Shown piece after piece: positions 53,044-63,622 of a stretch of 64,000 nucleotides of DNA. The notes beneath the pieces were generated by a model. The model worked only from the letters and a program-made list of their open reading frames with translations, was not told the DNA's origin and ran no database searches. This DNA is from Taxillus chinensis (Eukaryota; Streptophyta; Magnoliopsida; Santalales; Loranthaceae). Location: positions 13,362,853-13,426,852 of the forward strand of contig CM042087.1 in assembly GCA_023512835.1 (NCBI GenBank), read 5' to 3'. The position numbers and the translations under genes were made by a program. The first letter of the stretch is position 1, and each line of letters opens with the position of its first letter.

Positions 53044-53849
53044 TCCAGGACAATAAAGGAAGAACCCAAGATGAACCAGGACTCCAGCCTCCAAAGACTC
53101 CAGCGTCTACTGCCCAAAATCACTCCTTGCCAAGGACAATCCGATCTTTTAGCAATGGCTATAGCTCTTTTCAGAACTCAGATCAGATTCTCCCACTCAA
53201 GATGATTTACAATGCCTCCAAAGACCCCTATTTATAGGATTTAGTGGGCCAATTTAGGGTTACAAAAGATGTGCCCTAATTATAAATGTGGTCGCAGCCA
53301 AAACGACGTCGTTTTGGTTAGTGACACTATTCAACGTTCTAGGCTCAATAACACCCAAACTACACCAAATTTGACCCCAGTTCTTTAGAGGAAAATGATT
53401 AAAATAACAAAACACATCATTTGGAGCTCAAAAATGCTTGCACGCGAGAATGCACGTGAGAAGACCCTTTTCACGTGCAGCTCCAAATCATCCCAAATTT
53501 GCTCCAAAGCTTCCTCTTGAGTGGTAGAAGGCATCTAAGCAATAAAATCCTTGCACGTGAGAATGCACGTGAGAAAGCCTTTTCACGTGCACCTTGATTT
53601 TGCCTTCATTTTGTTTCTATCTTCTTCCTATATCTTCCTCTTGAGTGTATGGAGTGATCTAGCCAAGGTGTGTGGGAAAAGGTTGCTCGAAAACCTGCCA
53701 AAAACACTCAAAAAGTACCACTATACACCAAACAGGGTCTTCCTAGGGGTTAGAGCAAATATGTGTAAAATATCATGCAACTAGGTACAAAACATACTCT
53801 AAAACACCCTAAATAAGGCCTAGGATAATGGCATAAATGCACGTTATCA
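53044..53849 (-). repeat. Athila-3 5' LTR, truncated
   Basis: Homologous to 1460-2266 and 46012-46807. The outer end TTATCA at 53849 is followed by AGTTG. The inner part of about 700 bp and the PBS are missing. Palindrome 53298-53317, hairpins 53452-53478 and 53565-53590. Confidence 0.9.
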
Positions 53850-53854
53850 AGTTG

Positions 53855-54425
53855 GCCTAGTAGATGTTCGCATAGAAGTCCTGTAAGCGTGCAGTGCATA
53901 TGGAAGTTTCTCGTTCCAATCCTTGTATGTCTCGGTCATTTTGCGAATGATGTTCTTGATGTTTTTATTTGCTGCCTCAACCGCTCCATTCATCTTGGGA
54001 CGATATGGGGTAGAATTGCGGTGTTGGATTTTGAATCCTTTGCATAAATTATCCATCATTCTATTGTTCAAATTGATGGCATTGTCAGTTATAATTTGCT
54101 CGGGAAGCCCATAACGACAAATAATGTTGCTTCGGAGAAACCTAACCACCACTGATTGAGTGACTTGGGCATAGGAGGCTGCTTCTACCCATTTGGTGAA
54201 GTAATCGATCGCCACTAAGATGAATCTATGACTGTTGGAAGCCTTAGGTGAAATGGCTCCAATGACGTCCATTCCCCACATGGCGAAAGGCCATGGAGAT
54301 GTTATCGTGTGCAAGTAGGACGGGGGTGCTTGGATTCGATCCCCGTAAACTTGGCACTTAAGGCATGTGCGCACATGATGGATGCTATCCTTTTCTATAG
54401 TGACCCAATAGTAGCCCATCCTCAT
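53855..54425 (-). CDS. Tat-1 integrase core
   Basis: Open minus-strand stretch encoding Tat/Ogre integrase: zinc-domain end HHVRTCLKCQVYGDRI, first Asp in WPFAMWGMDVIGAI, VAIDYFTKWVEAASY, second Asp in EQIITDNAINLNN, Glu in MNGAVEAANKNIKNI, and LPYALHAYRTSMRTSTR. The domain is then cut by Athila-3 and resumes at 36343. The residue after TSTR is altered by the insertion site. Ser replaces Gly at one conserved place in AISPKASNSH. A stop near 54430 separates it from the upstream zinc region, so it is not expressible. Confidence 0.88.
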
Positions 54426-54431
54426 GATCTG

Positions 54432-55140
54432 TCAGGATAGAGCATGTCCATTCACATGAGTTCCACAGTTGCCATTGTGGACCTCATTGAGGATCTGAGC
54501 TGCTTCGTCTTTCTCAACGCATCGTAGTAGCACCATGTCGTAACTGCGCTTGTAAAGGATGGGCCCATCTAAGAAGTAGTTAGCACTTGTTCGCCGAATA
54601 TTTCTTTTTTCTGATTCTGAGACTTCTGTTCGATATTCTCTTGTGAGTAGATATTGTTTGATATCATGATACCATACAGTATATTGGCACTTCTTGTATG
54701 CAAATATCAAAAGAGGGCATTTCTAAGCTTGTATCCAACCGAAGGAGGGCTGCCAAAGTAGCCAAGGCATCGGAAATCCGATTATGTTCCCGGGATGCAT
54801 GTTCAAATGAGATTTCATCAAATAGTCTAGCCATATCACATATCATCTCTTGGTAGGGAATGAGTTTGGGATTCCGGGTTTCCCACTCCTTATGAACTTG
54901 ATAAATTACTAAGGCTGAATCTCCGAAGACTTGAAGCCTTGTAATTCCCCTTATTAAGGCTTCTTGGAGACCCATGACACAAGCTTCATATTCTGCTATG
55001 TTGTTTGTGCAGGGAAAGGCCAACTTGGCGGCCATGGCATAATTTTGACCAGTTGGGGAGATTAATACTACCCCAATGCCATGACCGGATAAATTTGAGG
55101 CTCCATCAAACCACAGAATCCACGTCTTTGATTCCTGATC
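54432..55140 (-). pseudogene. Tat-1 additional RNase H and integrase zinc region
   Basis: Frame 55035-54664 encodes the extra (archaeal-like) RNase H that marks the Tat lineage: CTNNIAEYEACVMGLQEALI with its Glu, LQVFGDSALVIYQV with its Asp, and HASREHNRISDALATLAALL with the last Asp. Frame 54710-54432 continues with DIKQYLLTREYR, GPILYKRSYDMVLLRCVEKD, EAAQILNEVHNGNCGTHVNG, the integrase zinc-binding start. The frames overlap by a shift near 54690. In Tat elements this second RNase H lies between the normal RNase H and integrase, exactly as here. Confidence 0.87.
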
Positions 55141-55143
55141 CTC

Positions 55144-55995
55144 CTAAACAGCATTGATGTATTCGTCTGGAAAATCGGAGCTCATGGGCTCATAATCCTC
55201 CAAGGCCCTGTCGGCCAAGTAATCTGCAATGGCACTTCCCTTGATGGCCTTTTGCGGGACATAGATGATGTCATATTCGGATAAGAGCAGTTGCCATTTT
55301 GCAACCCTTCCTGTCATTGCCGGTTTTTCTAACAGGTACTTGAGTGGGTCATGTCTTGAGATGAGCCATGTAGTATGGTAGAGGGTATACTGTCTCAATC
55401 TTCGTGTTGCCCAGACGAGAGCATAACAAGCTTTTTCTAAGGGAGTGTACTTCTCTTCGCACGATGTAAATTTCTTGCTCAAGTAATAAATGACTTGCTC
55501 CTTTTTCTTTGCTTTATGAAGTTGTCCCAGAACACAACCCATGGATGTTTCTCGGACCGTCAAATACAAGATCAAAGGTTTGTTGGGTGTTGGAGGAGCC
55601 AAAATCGGTGGGTTCATAAGGTATTCCTTGATTTTGTCAAAGGCCTCCTGACATTCATCATTCCAAACTTCGGGGTTATTTTTGCGAAGCACTTTGAAGA
55701 TAGGCTCACAAGTTGCAGTAAGCTGTGAGATAAAGCGGGCAACATAGTTGAGTCGCCCGAGGAAGGCTCTAACTTCTTTGATGGTCTTTGGTGTAGGCAT
55801 ATCTTGAATGGCCTGGACCTTGTCGGGGTCGATCTCTATTCCATTTTGACTGACAACAAATCCCAGTAGTTTACCAGATGTAGCTCCGAAGGTACAATTG
55901 GCTGGATTTAGCTTTAGCTGGTATTTGCGCAATCTGTTAAATAGTTTATGCAATACCTCCACGTGGCCTTCCTCCTTTCCTGACTTGGCAATCAT
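55144..55995 (-). CDS. Tat-1 reverse transcriptase end and RNase H
   Basis: A 283-residue open stretch. After the RT catalytic site (VDDMIAKS at its very start) come HVEVLHKLFNRLRKYQLKLN, CTFGATSGKLLGFVVSQNGI, EVRAFLGRLNYVARFISQLT. RNase H follows (LILYLTVRETSMGCVLGQLH, EKACYALVWATRRLRQYTLY, HDPLKYLLEKPAMTGRVAKW, SAIADYLADRALEDYEPM). The first RNase H Asp is replaced (LYLTV), which is usual in the Tat lineage and fits with the additional RNase H downstream. A TAA immediately before VDD removes the Tyr of the YVDD motif. Confidence 0.87.
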   Translation of the reverse strand: MIAKSGKEEGHVEVLHKLFNRLRKYQLKLNPANCTFGATSGKLLGFVVSQNGIEIDPDKVQAIQDMPTPKTIKEVRAFLGRLNYVARFISQLTATCEPIFKVLRKNNPEVWNDECQEAFDKIKEYLMNPPILAPPTPNKPLILYLTVRETSMGCVLGQLHKAKKKEQVIYYLSKKFTSCEEKYTPLEKACYALVWATRRLRQYTLYHTTWLISRHDPLKYLLEKPAMTGRVAKWQLLLSEYDIIYVPQKAIKGSAIADYLADRALEDYEPMSSDFPDEYINAV

Positions 55996-56004
55996 ATCAT
56001 CGAC

Positions 56005-56596
56005 TTAAACCTCCACTTCTTTATGCATCATATCATGGAAGAGTGTCACCATGGCCCAATAATATGTTGCTCCAGCATTTTTGAGTCCAAAAGGCATGAC
56101 ATTGTAGCAGAAGGTACCCCAGATAGTTGTGAAGGTGGTCCTTTCTTTGTAATCGGGGTCCATCCGAATTTGGTTGTAGCCGGAGAATCCGTCCATGAAA
56201 GAAAACATAGCATGTTTGGCGGTGTTATCTACCAAGGTGTCGATGTGAGGTAGTGAAAAGTTGTCTTTTGGGCTAGCCTTGTAGAGGTCGCGGTAGTCTA
56301 CGCACATACGGACCTTCCCACCCTTCTTTGGGACGGGCACGATGTTAGTGACCCATTCTGGGTATCGAGCTACACTAAGGAATCCAACATCCCATTGTTT
56401 TCGAACCTCTTCTCTGACCTTCAGTATCATTGCTGGTCTCATTCGTCGTAACTTCTGTTGTACGGGCGCGCATTCTGGATTCAGTGGCAGCTGGTGCTGC
56501 ACTATGTCGGTATTTAGTCCCGGCATATCCTTGTAAGACCACGTAAAAACATCGATATAGGCTTTTAGGAGATCGACCAATCGGCCCTTGACAAGA
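56005..56596 (-). CDS. Tat-1 reverse transcriptase N-terminal part
   Basis: Open stretch with [100 protein letters not shown] and [16 protein letters not shown]. It ends at the stop before VDDM. On the right it joins Tekay-4 RNase H at about 56590-56603, where both sequences can read CCCTCAAGTCTTG. The upstream protease and gag of Tat-1 are not here. Confidence 0.87.
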
Positions 56597-57907
56597 CTTG
56601 AGGGCAAAAATAACTGCTACTAACTCCAGGTCGTGTGTTGGGTAATTTTGCTCATGGGGCTTCAGCTGTCGCGAGCCATATGCTATGACTTTGTGTTCCT
56701 GCATCAGAAAACACCCCAATCCAATTCGAGATGCATTACAATACACCTCGAATGGCACTCCCTCCTGCGATAGACTCAACACCGGTGCAGTAGTCAGACG
56801 AGTCTTCAATTTCTCAAAAGCTTGCTGACACTTGTATGTCCACTCGAATTTGGCTCCTTTCCGTGTCAGGGCTGTCATCGGTGCTGCCAACCGAGAAAAC
56901 CCTTCCACGAAACACCGGTAATACCCCGCCAGACCCAAGAAACTGCGGATTTCGAAAACATTCATGGGCCTCTTCCAAGATGATACCGACTCAATCTTGG
57001 TTGGGTCCACCCTAACTCCTTCGGCGGATACCACATGCCCAAGAAAACGCACCTCTTGCATCCAGAAGTCACACTTGCTAAATTTAGCATACAATTGATG
57101 ATCTCGTAGTGTCTGCAACACCACGGTCAGGTGCTCCTCATGCTTAGTTCGTGTCTTAGAATACACGAGAATGTCGTCAATAAATACCACCACGAAGGAA
57201 TCTAGGTATGGGGCAAATACTTGATTCATCAGATGTATGAACAATACCGGTGCGTTCGTGAGCCCAAAAGGCATCACTAACCACTCATAGTGTCCGTATC
57301 TGCACCTGAATGCTGTCTTAGGGATGTCCTCCTTCCTGACCCTCAACTGATGGTATCCCGAACATAGATCAATCTTTGAGAACCACTGTGCTCCACTCAG
57401 CTCGTCAAATAAATCATCAATCCGCGGTAAAGGGTATTTGTTCTTGACCATCACTTGATTCAGCTTCCGGTAATCAATACAGAGTCGTAATGACCCGTCT
57501 GCCTTCTTAGCAAACAGAACTGGTGCACCCCAAGGTGAGGTACTTGGGCGAATGAAACCTTTATCTCCAAGCTCCTTTATTTGCTTTTGAAGCTCCCGCA
57601 ACTCGGCAGGTCCCATCCGGTATGCTACTTGTGAGATGGGTCCCACACCTGGCAAAAGTTCAATTGTGAACTCAATACTTCTGTTTGAGGGCAATTCCAA
57701 CAATTCCTCAGGAAACACATCCTGGAAATTTTTAACAACATCTGGCCACACCCTTTTCTCTAAGTTACCTTGCTCTTCAAAGGTTAGAGTGGCAAGTCTA
57801 TGGGTAATATTACCCCATAGCTCCCTTGTCGTTCCAGCTCTCCCAGCATTCTTATCCCATTCACCCACTAGGGTACAAGAAGATCCTGTGGGTGAAATAA
57901 ACGGCAC
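56597..57907 (-). CDS. Tekay-4 reverse transcriptase and start of RNase H
   Basis: About 437 residues without a break, the longest intact RT in the window. It has the protease-RT linker ([20 protein letters not shown]), [95 protein letters not shown], catalytic [30 protein letters not shown] and [19 protein letters not shown]. RNase H begins with [15 protein letters not shown], where the first catalytic Asp is changed to Asn, and [13 protein letters not shown]. It ends where Tat-1 begins; about 70 following codons are an out-of-frame reading of Tat-1. Confidence 0.9.
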
Positions 57908-57910
57908 TCG

Positions 57911-58384
57911 TCATCTATAACAATCAATCTTAGCCTGAAAGGCCATCAACCAGTCCATCCCCAGAATCAAACTAAAAGTTCTCATGGGCATCACGTACAA
58001 ATCAAATGAGAGTTCAACATCTCCTATCATGAGCACACACTCACGACATACTTGGTAAATTGACTCCACACCTCCCATTGGTGACTCGACCCTCAGAGGT
58101 CGATCAGCCCTCACACAATCAAGTCCAAGGCTCTCAACCAAGGACTCTGCAATCAGGGAGCATGAAGCTCTAGTATCAAATAGTACAACAACAGTGCGAG
58201 ATATTAAAATAGTACCTCGAACTACCGAAGGTCCAGCTCGACCTTCCTCGGAGTGTGATGGTAAGTCCTCCCTCTCAGCTGGTGCTGAGGTGAGTGCAAA
58301 CACTTTGCCTTGGCTTGCCCCACCGCTTGCCTCTACTGCCTTTCCTTTAGTCCCTACCTGGAGTCCACTTGAATGCCCCTCCAA
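57911..58384 (-). CDS. Tekay-4 protease
   Basis: A 157-residue open stretch: PSVVRGTILISRTVVVLFDT, with the active site FDTRASCSLIAES (Gly of the usual DTGAS is Arg), and [20 protein letters not shown]. The Gly-to-Arg change next to the catalytic Asp would be expected to inactivate the enzyme. A stop at 57911-57913 separates it from the RT frame. Confidence 0.85.
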   Translation of the reverse strand: MEGHSSGLQVGTKGKAVEASGGASQGKVFALTSAPAEREDLPSHSEEGRAGPSVVRGTILISRTVVVLFDTRASCSLIAESLVESLGLDCVRADRPLRVESPMGGVESIYQVCRECVLMIGDVELSFDLYVMPMRTFSLILGMDWLMAFQAKIDCYR

Positions 58385-58483
58385 ACCTCCTTGTGGTTAC
58401 CTCTCCCCCAGTGGTCTAGTATAACTGGAACCAGCCTGACTGGCCTGCCAAGAACGTGCTGGCCTCGGAGCTGGGATTTGAAA

Positions 58484-59592
58484 TTAGGTCTCACCCCTGC
58501 CTCCTTGTGTTAAACTCCCAGCTCCCCAGCTGTTTCCTTTACTGAAACACACCGTACTGATGTGTCCTGTTTTCCCACAGCTGTGACACTTCAGGTGCTG
58601 CTTGGGGCACTCACGTTTGACGTGCCCTGACTGGACACAATAGGTACACCCGCTTGGGAAACTCCCAGTTGAGCCTCCCTGTCCTCCAAAATAACGGGAT
58701 CTAGGTGGAGCCACTGAAGCTTGGCCCCTGTCCTTGGGAAGAGTCCCACTCCCAGGCTCAACCCTCTGTCTCTTGGTTTCCCCTTGCTTGTCATGCGTAC
58801 TCTGTCCCAGCCGCTCCCGATGAGCCTGTCTACCCTCTTCTAATCCTCTCTCCACAATCTTTGCTGTATCCACGACTTCAGCATAAGTCTTCAATCGCAG
58901 CATCTCTACCCTCTGCTTCAGGGCAGGTCTGAGTCCCATGGTAAACTTATGGGCCTTCAGGTCCTCCCTTGAGATTGCTTCTGGAGCAAACCAACTCAGC
59001 CCTCTAAAATCTCGTTCATACTCTGCCATCGTACGCGATCCCTGCTTAAGACTGCTGAACTCCTCCCGTTTCTGCCACCGCAGTGACTCGGGGAAGAACT
59101 ACTCATCGAACAACTGGAGGAACTCATTCCAGGACATGGCCTCCATGTCCCGGCTTCCTGAAACGCTAAGCCACCATTCCAAAGCTTCCTCCTCCAACTG
59201 TCGGACTGCCAGCCTCACCTTGTCTTCCTCCTGGGGTCAGAGGAAGGAGAATATATGCTCGATCTGTCGCAGCCAATGCTCTGCTACTAAAGGTTCAGCT
59301 CCTCCTTTGTACCTTGGTGGGTGTTCCTTTCGGAACCGTGTCACCACATCTCCCTCTTCCCGCCTCACGGAGTGGAGAGGGTGGCACTGCCTGTTATGCC
59401 ATCATCTCCCGACGTACCTCGTTTAAGATCTCCCCCCTAAGATCCTCATGCATTCCCTGTACGTTCTCACTTAAGGCCCGGACTTCGGCCATGATCCGCT
59501 CCAGGGGATCACTGTCCTCTCTCCTATCCAGCACGTGCAGAAGATTCATCTTCTACAGCTGGGGTAGCTCGGGTTGCTCTCCTAGGAGGCAT
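58484..59592 (-). pseudogene. Tekay-4 gag, broken
   Basis: ATG at 59592 (MPPRRATRAT), just after an acceptor-like CTAACTCTAG...TAATATGTAG tract. Early stops and shifts follow. The capsid motif FRKEHPPRYKG appears near 59335-59305, and LEWWLS and MSWNEFLQLFDE near 59190-59100. Frame 59029-58484 is open: MAEYERDFRGLSWFAPEAIS, LKAHKFTMGLRPALKQRVEM, then two CCHC knuckles CTYCVQSGHVKREC and CHSCGKTGHISTVC. The domain order equals that of the other Tekay elements. Confidence 0.83.
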
Positions 59593-60040
59593 AGTCTACA
59601 TATTAAACAAGACTAGAGTTAGCATCTCTCAGGTGCTATACACCCTCATCCCTATGGGTTATGAGGTAATCAAGCAACATTTCCTATGCAGGCATACATA
59701 ATAAGTACTCCGAATTTCAACAAGTACACCATGAGTCTCATAGTCACACACAACAACAATTTCAGTCTCACAATTCAAGATTCTCAGCATCACAACATTC
59801 ACATCTCAATTCAACATTCATAACATTTATATTGAATTTAAACTAGTGCCCTAATGCCAACGCATGTATGCACCCCAACCCAAATGCAAATGTCCTACTC
59901 CTTGGTCTAACTACTCCGAAGTACACCCCAGAAAACCAGATAGAACTACGGTGATCAGGCGTGTCCTATACTGCCTCCTGAGGGTCTAAGAAGCAATTAT
60001 CCCTCCCCACTATCCTAAGTCCACTAGACCATGAACTTGG
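59593..60040 (-). other. Tekay-4 leader
   Basis: Non-coding. It shares CTAGTGCCCTAATGCCAA-type text (59844-59861) with the Tekay-2 leader. Confidence 0.7.
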
Positions 60041-60053
60041 GCTCTGATGTCAT
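60041..60053 (-). other. Degenerate primer binding site, Tekay-4
   Basis: Element strand ATGACATCAGAGC, two changes from TGGTATCAGAGC. Confidence 0.65.
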
Positions 60054-60059
60054 GGGTGC

Positions 60060-60536
60060 TGTCCCAAACCTATACAACCAAGCTAACATGCCACGGGGCA
60101 TGCTCCTGATCCCAAACCACGCACACAAACAAAGATCAAACGATAAACATATCTCAATCTATTACATCTCAAGAAGAGTTCCAAATTTATTACAACTCAA
60201 CTGAGAAAAACTCCCATCAAACCACAATATATTGTTTATAAACAATCCAAACCATAAAACACAGGTCCACAAAAGCAATAAAATTAATAATAAGTCTTCA
60301 GCCTCAGTAGCCTACCACCACAGCTCTTTCACCTACCGCCTGCTAGACCCTGTAGAAGAACAGTTTATAGGAGGGGTGAGCAAACCATAGCTCAGTAGGG
60401 TTCAAGTCTCCCCAGACCCGTCCCACTCTACAATATGCATGACAAATGTATGCTTGTGCTCGTGTAGTCCCTAAAACTAAACAGCACACATCACCCAGTG
60501 ATACACCATTTACCTGTGCCCACACTGGAGGGCAGA
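60060..60536 (-). repeat. Tekay-4 5' LTR, inner piece
   Basis: On the plus strand it starts TGTCCCAAACC. Acceptor-like border TTCTTCTACAG/GG at 60350-60351 and the CTCACCCCTCCT block. It ends in GCAGA (60532-60536), the left target duplication of the solo LTR. Confidence 0.8.
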
Positions 60537-61655
60537 TGTCACGCCCCGAATTTCCAACCCGAGGAAACCGGTACGTGACTCCCCTTGTACCCACACGGAG
60601 GGCAAAGGGGTTAGGGTGCAAACCCCGAACATAACATTTTAAACATCCACAACACATTCAAGACAGTAAAGTTCATAAAAGCAATCCACAATCCAAACCA
60701 GTCTTTATTACAACAAAATCCTCTTTTCAATCCATCCCCACTGGGGTTACATCAATTCTCTTAAAAATAACATAAATGGTAGACAGTAAAGTAAATAAGG
60801 TCTTCCACCTTGGGGTCCCTCCTAACGCCTGTATGTTCCTGAAAGAAAACACAACATAGAGGGAGGGGGTGAGCAACCACAGCTCAGTAGGGATCATGTC
60901 TCCCCAACCCATCCCATGCTCCTAGCGTCTACATGAGTGTGTACAAGTGCAGTGTAGTGACAATAAAATGTAAACAAGTTGTATTCCACATTCAAATGGC
61001 ACCCACCTATCCACAGCCATACAGGCTTAGCCATATAGGCTAACATATCCACAGCCACTCAGGCTTAACCACACGGGCTAACATATCCACGGCCTCTCAG
61101 GCTTAGCCACACGGGCTAACATATCCACGGCCATATAGGCTTAGCCACACGGACTAACATATCCACAGCCATATAGGCTTAGCCATACAGGCTAACAGTT
61201 CCAGTCCCGGGCTTCCACAGCCACCGGGTTCCACAAGCACAGCATACAAGGTCACACAGGCATTAAACCAAACACATAGCATACACACTTTCACAGGCAT
61301 AATACCAAACACTTAGTTCGCACAGCCTATCAGGCATAAAATCAAACATATACTAGGCATATTCACACAGACATATCCACACAGGCATTTTATCGAACAC
61401 TTAATATGCACACCATCCAACACCAGAATACACCAAAAACTGCCATTGAAGGCCAACATCCATATAGGAGATCACACCTATATGGGTTACATATATATAT
61501 AACCAGGTATAACTCCATAATCTGCCCTAGAACCCTAGGACAGAGGAGGATTTAGGAAGAACAGAACCCCTACCTTGTATGTTCTCCTGCTCCCACTTCC
61601 ACGCAAGACTCCGACCACCACGCAAGACGCTCCGGCAGCCACCAGAAGCTCTCCT

Positions 61656-61690
<35 letters not shown>

Positions 61691-62253
61691 GACGGCTGGT
61701 GGAGCAACAAACCCTAACCCTAAAACAGAGGGGCTTCTCCTCCTTATATAGACAACACAACATCAAAATGACATAGTTTTGATTAAGTGAATCCCAGCAT
61801 CAAAACAACGTAGTTTTGATGGAACAAGCTATGACCTTCCCACACCCATACACACCAAAATAGTCACAATTCCAACATGGTCCTTTGGGAAAAGATGATT
61901 AGAATGACAAAACCAAGGTAACCATGCAAAAACATGCCTGCACGCCAATTTGCACGTGAATTCCCCAATTCACGTGCAACCCCAAATGCACTCCAAATGC
62001 GCTCAAACTTTACCCCTAGCCTCCTTGCATCATGTAGAAGACAACCACACTTGCACGTGAAATGGACCCATTTCACGTGCACCTCACATACACGTCCGTT
62101 TGGCCTGAAACTTCTGTGGTAGATAGAGGACATCATTCTAAGCATCTTTCCTTTTGCACGTGAATTCATTGGAGTCCATTCACTAGGTCAAAATCTAGAA
62201 AAACTCTACTCAAAAGGCAAAACTGTGACTAACTCAAGGTACGGGTCCTTACA
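60537..62253 (-). mobile_element. Solo LTR of the Tekay-2/3 family (1717 bp), target duplication GCAGA
   Basis: TGTCACGCCCC at 60537 to GGGTCCTTACA at 62253, with GCAGA at 60532-60536 and 62254-62258. Own variable repeat 61009-61205 (ACAGGCTTAGCCA and GGCTAACATATCCAC), CT run about 61660-61688, TATA 61744-61750, two palindromes about 61763-61820, hairpin 61952-61977. Confidence 0.95.
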
Positions 62254-62862
62254 GCAGAGGACACCCCCCGCCACCACGGCGACATGACATACCACATCTA
62301 GGCGAATGTTGCATGGTCACCAATGCAACATTTTCCACCCGAGTCAGATATGGCCATCACCTCCTCGGATGCCATACCTACCCTCAGGAATGGGTGCAGA
62401 CTTAGCCCACCGTCATGAGTGCTACACCGAGACTCAGGACTGCAGCCCTGGCCAAATCTCAAAGGGTCCAGTAATTGTGCCTGGCCCAAAACTCAGTTTA
62501 ACCCATATGTATTTGGGTACTCAAACTCAATCACAAATCCACAGCATCTCAGCAAGTACATCACAGTACATCTTAGTAAACACAGCTCAAGCGCAAGTAT
62601 ATCTCAATACAAACATGTTAATATAGCTTAGCAAGCACAACTCAGGCATTACAAAATAACTCAACAGTGCACTCAGCTCATGCAGTGCAGCAACACTCTC
62701 AATAACATTCACAGTTTATAATTTTACCTATGTAAGTGTTTTTGAACTATTTTGGCAAGTTTCTAGGCAAACTCAACTCATGGACATTATTCAAATCACT
62801 CTATTTTCCACACAAGGGACTTCTGGCTAAACGGGGCAGCCAAAGGAGGCAAAATGAAGGGT

Positions 62863-63001
62863 GCACGTCATATGGGCCATATGACGTGCAGGGTTATTTT
62901 TGGCTCCCTGACTTCCACATGTTTCAAGGAAAACTGGGATAAATTTTTAGACTAATTGGATGTGCACGCCATATGGGGATATGGCATGCAATATGGCGTG
63001 T
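62863..63001. repeat. Two hairpin modules in Tekay-4 LTR
   Basis: 62863-62889: perfect 13-bp arms GCACGTCATATGG and CCATATGACGTGC round one G. 62964-63001: GCACGCCATAT, GGGG, ATATGGCATGC, A, ATATGGCGTGT, the same X-GGGG-X'-A-X' layout as Tekay-1 with different arm bases. Confidence 0.85.
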
Positions 63002-63598
63002 AGCCATGTTTTTGCACAGTGATCATTGTTTTGTTACTCTAATGAGTTCTCTCTAAAGAATCCATCTCAAATTCCCTTTTGTTTGTGAGTTATTAGGTTT
63101 TAAAGATTGGATACACAGCCTACTTTTCAATTCCAGTCAGAATACTCATGCCAAACTACACATCCAGACAAATCCAGGGCATCCAACTCAATTATTTTCA
63201 GTTATATATATTAGAAATCTCATATTAATCCCACACGCATCTACATGTTTATATATATATTAATAATCTGATTCAGAATTCAAGTTGAATCACAACAGAT
63301 GAAAATCACAATAGGTGAAATTCCAGAATTTGGAGGAGGTACAAGGGTTGACAACGAATCCCTACCTCAAAGTTGGAGAATTCAACTGGTCGTTGTATTC
63401 TAACAATCACGTCTCCGGGCTCCCGTCCGACCTTGGATCGTCCTCGCCGTCTCAGGCCGTGTTTCCCTCTTTTCGGCAGTCTCCCTCTCTGGCCATGTTT
63501 CTCACTCTCTCTCTCTCAAGGGGTGATGGCTGCTAAGGTTTTGGAATGAGAAATCCCCTAATTTTCAAGCCCTTTTTCTTATATATATTTTCCCACAT

Positions 63599-63622
63599 AA
63601 TCAAAACGACGTAGTTTTGATT
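63599..63622. promoter_or_regulatory. ACGT-core palindrome, Tekay-4 LTR
   Basis: AATCAAAACGACG then TAGTTTTGATT, about 10 bp upstream of the minus-strand TATA-like site at 63579-63588. Confidence 0.65.

Larger units (their letters stand above)
36349..53849 (-). mobile_element. Athila-3: deleted Athila element, target duplication AGTTG
   Basis: Left (3') LTR in two pieces, 36349-36558 and 45522-46807, split by Tekay-3. Then PPT, 3' interior, ORF3, a broken Harbinger, and a truncated right (5') LTR 53044-53849. Gag and pol are missing. AGTTG at 36344-36348 and 53850-53854 shows both outer LTR ends are original insertion ends. Confidence 0.92.
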
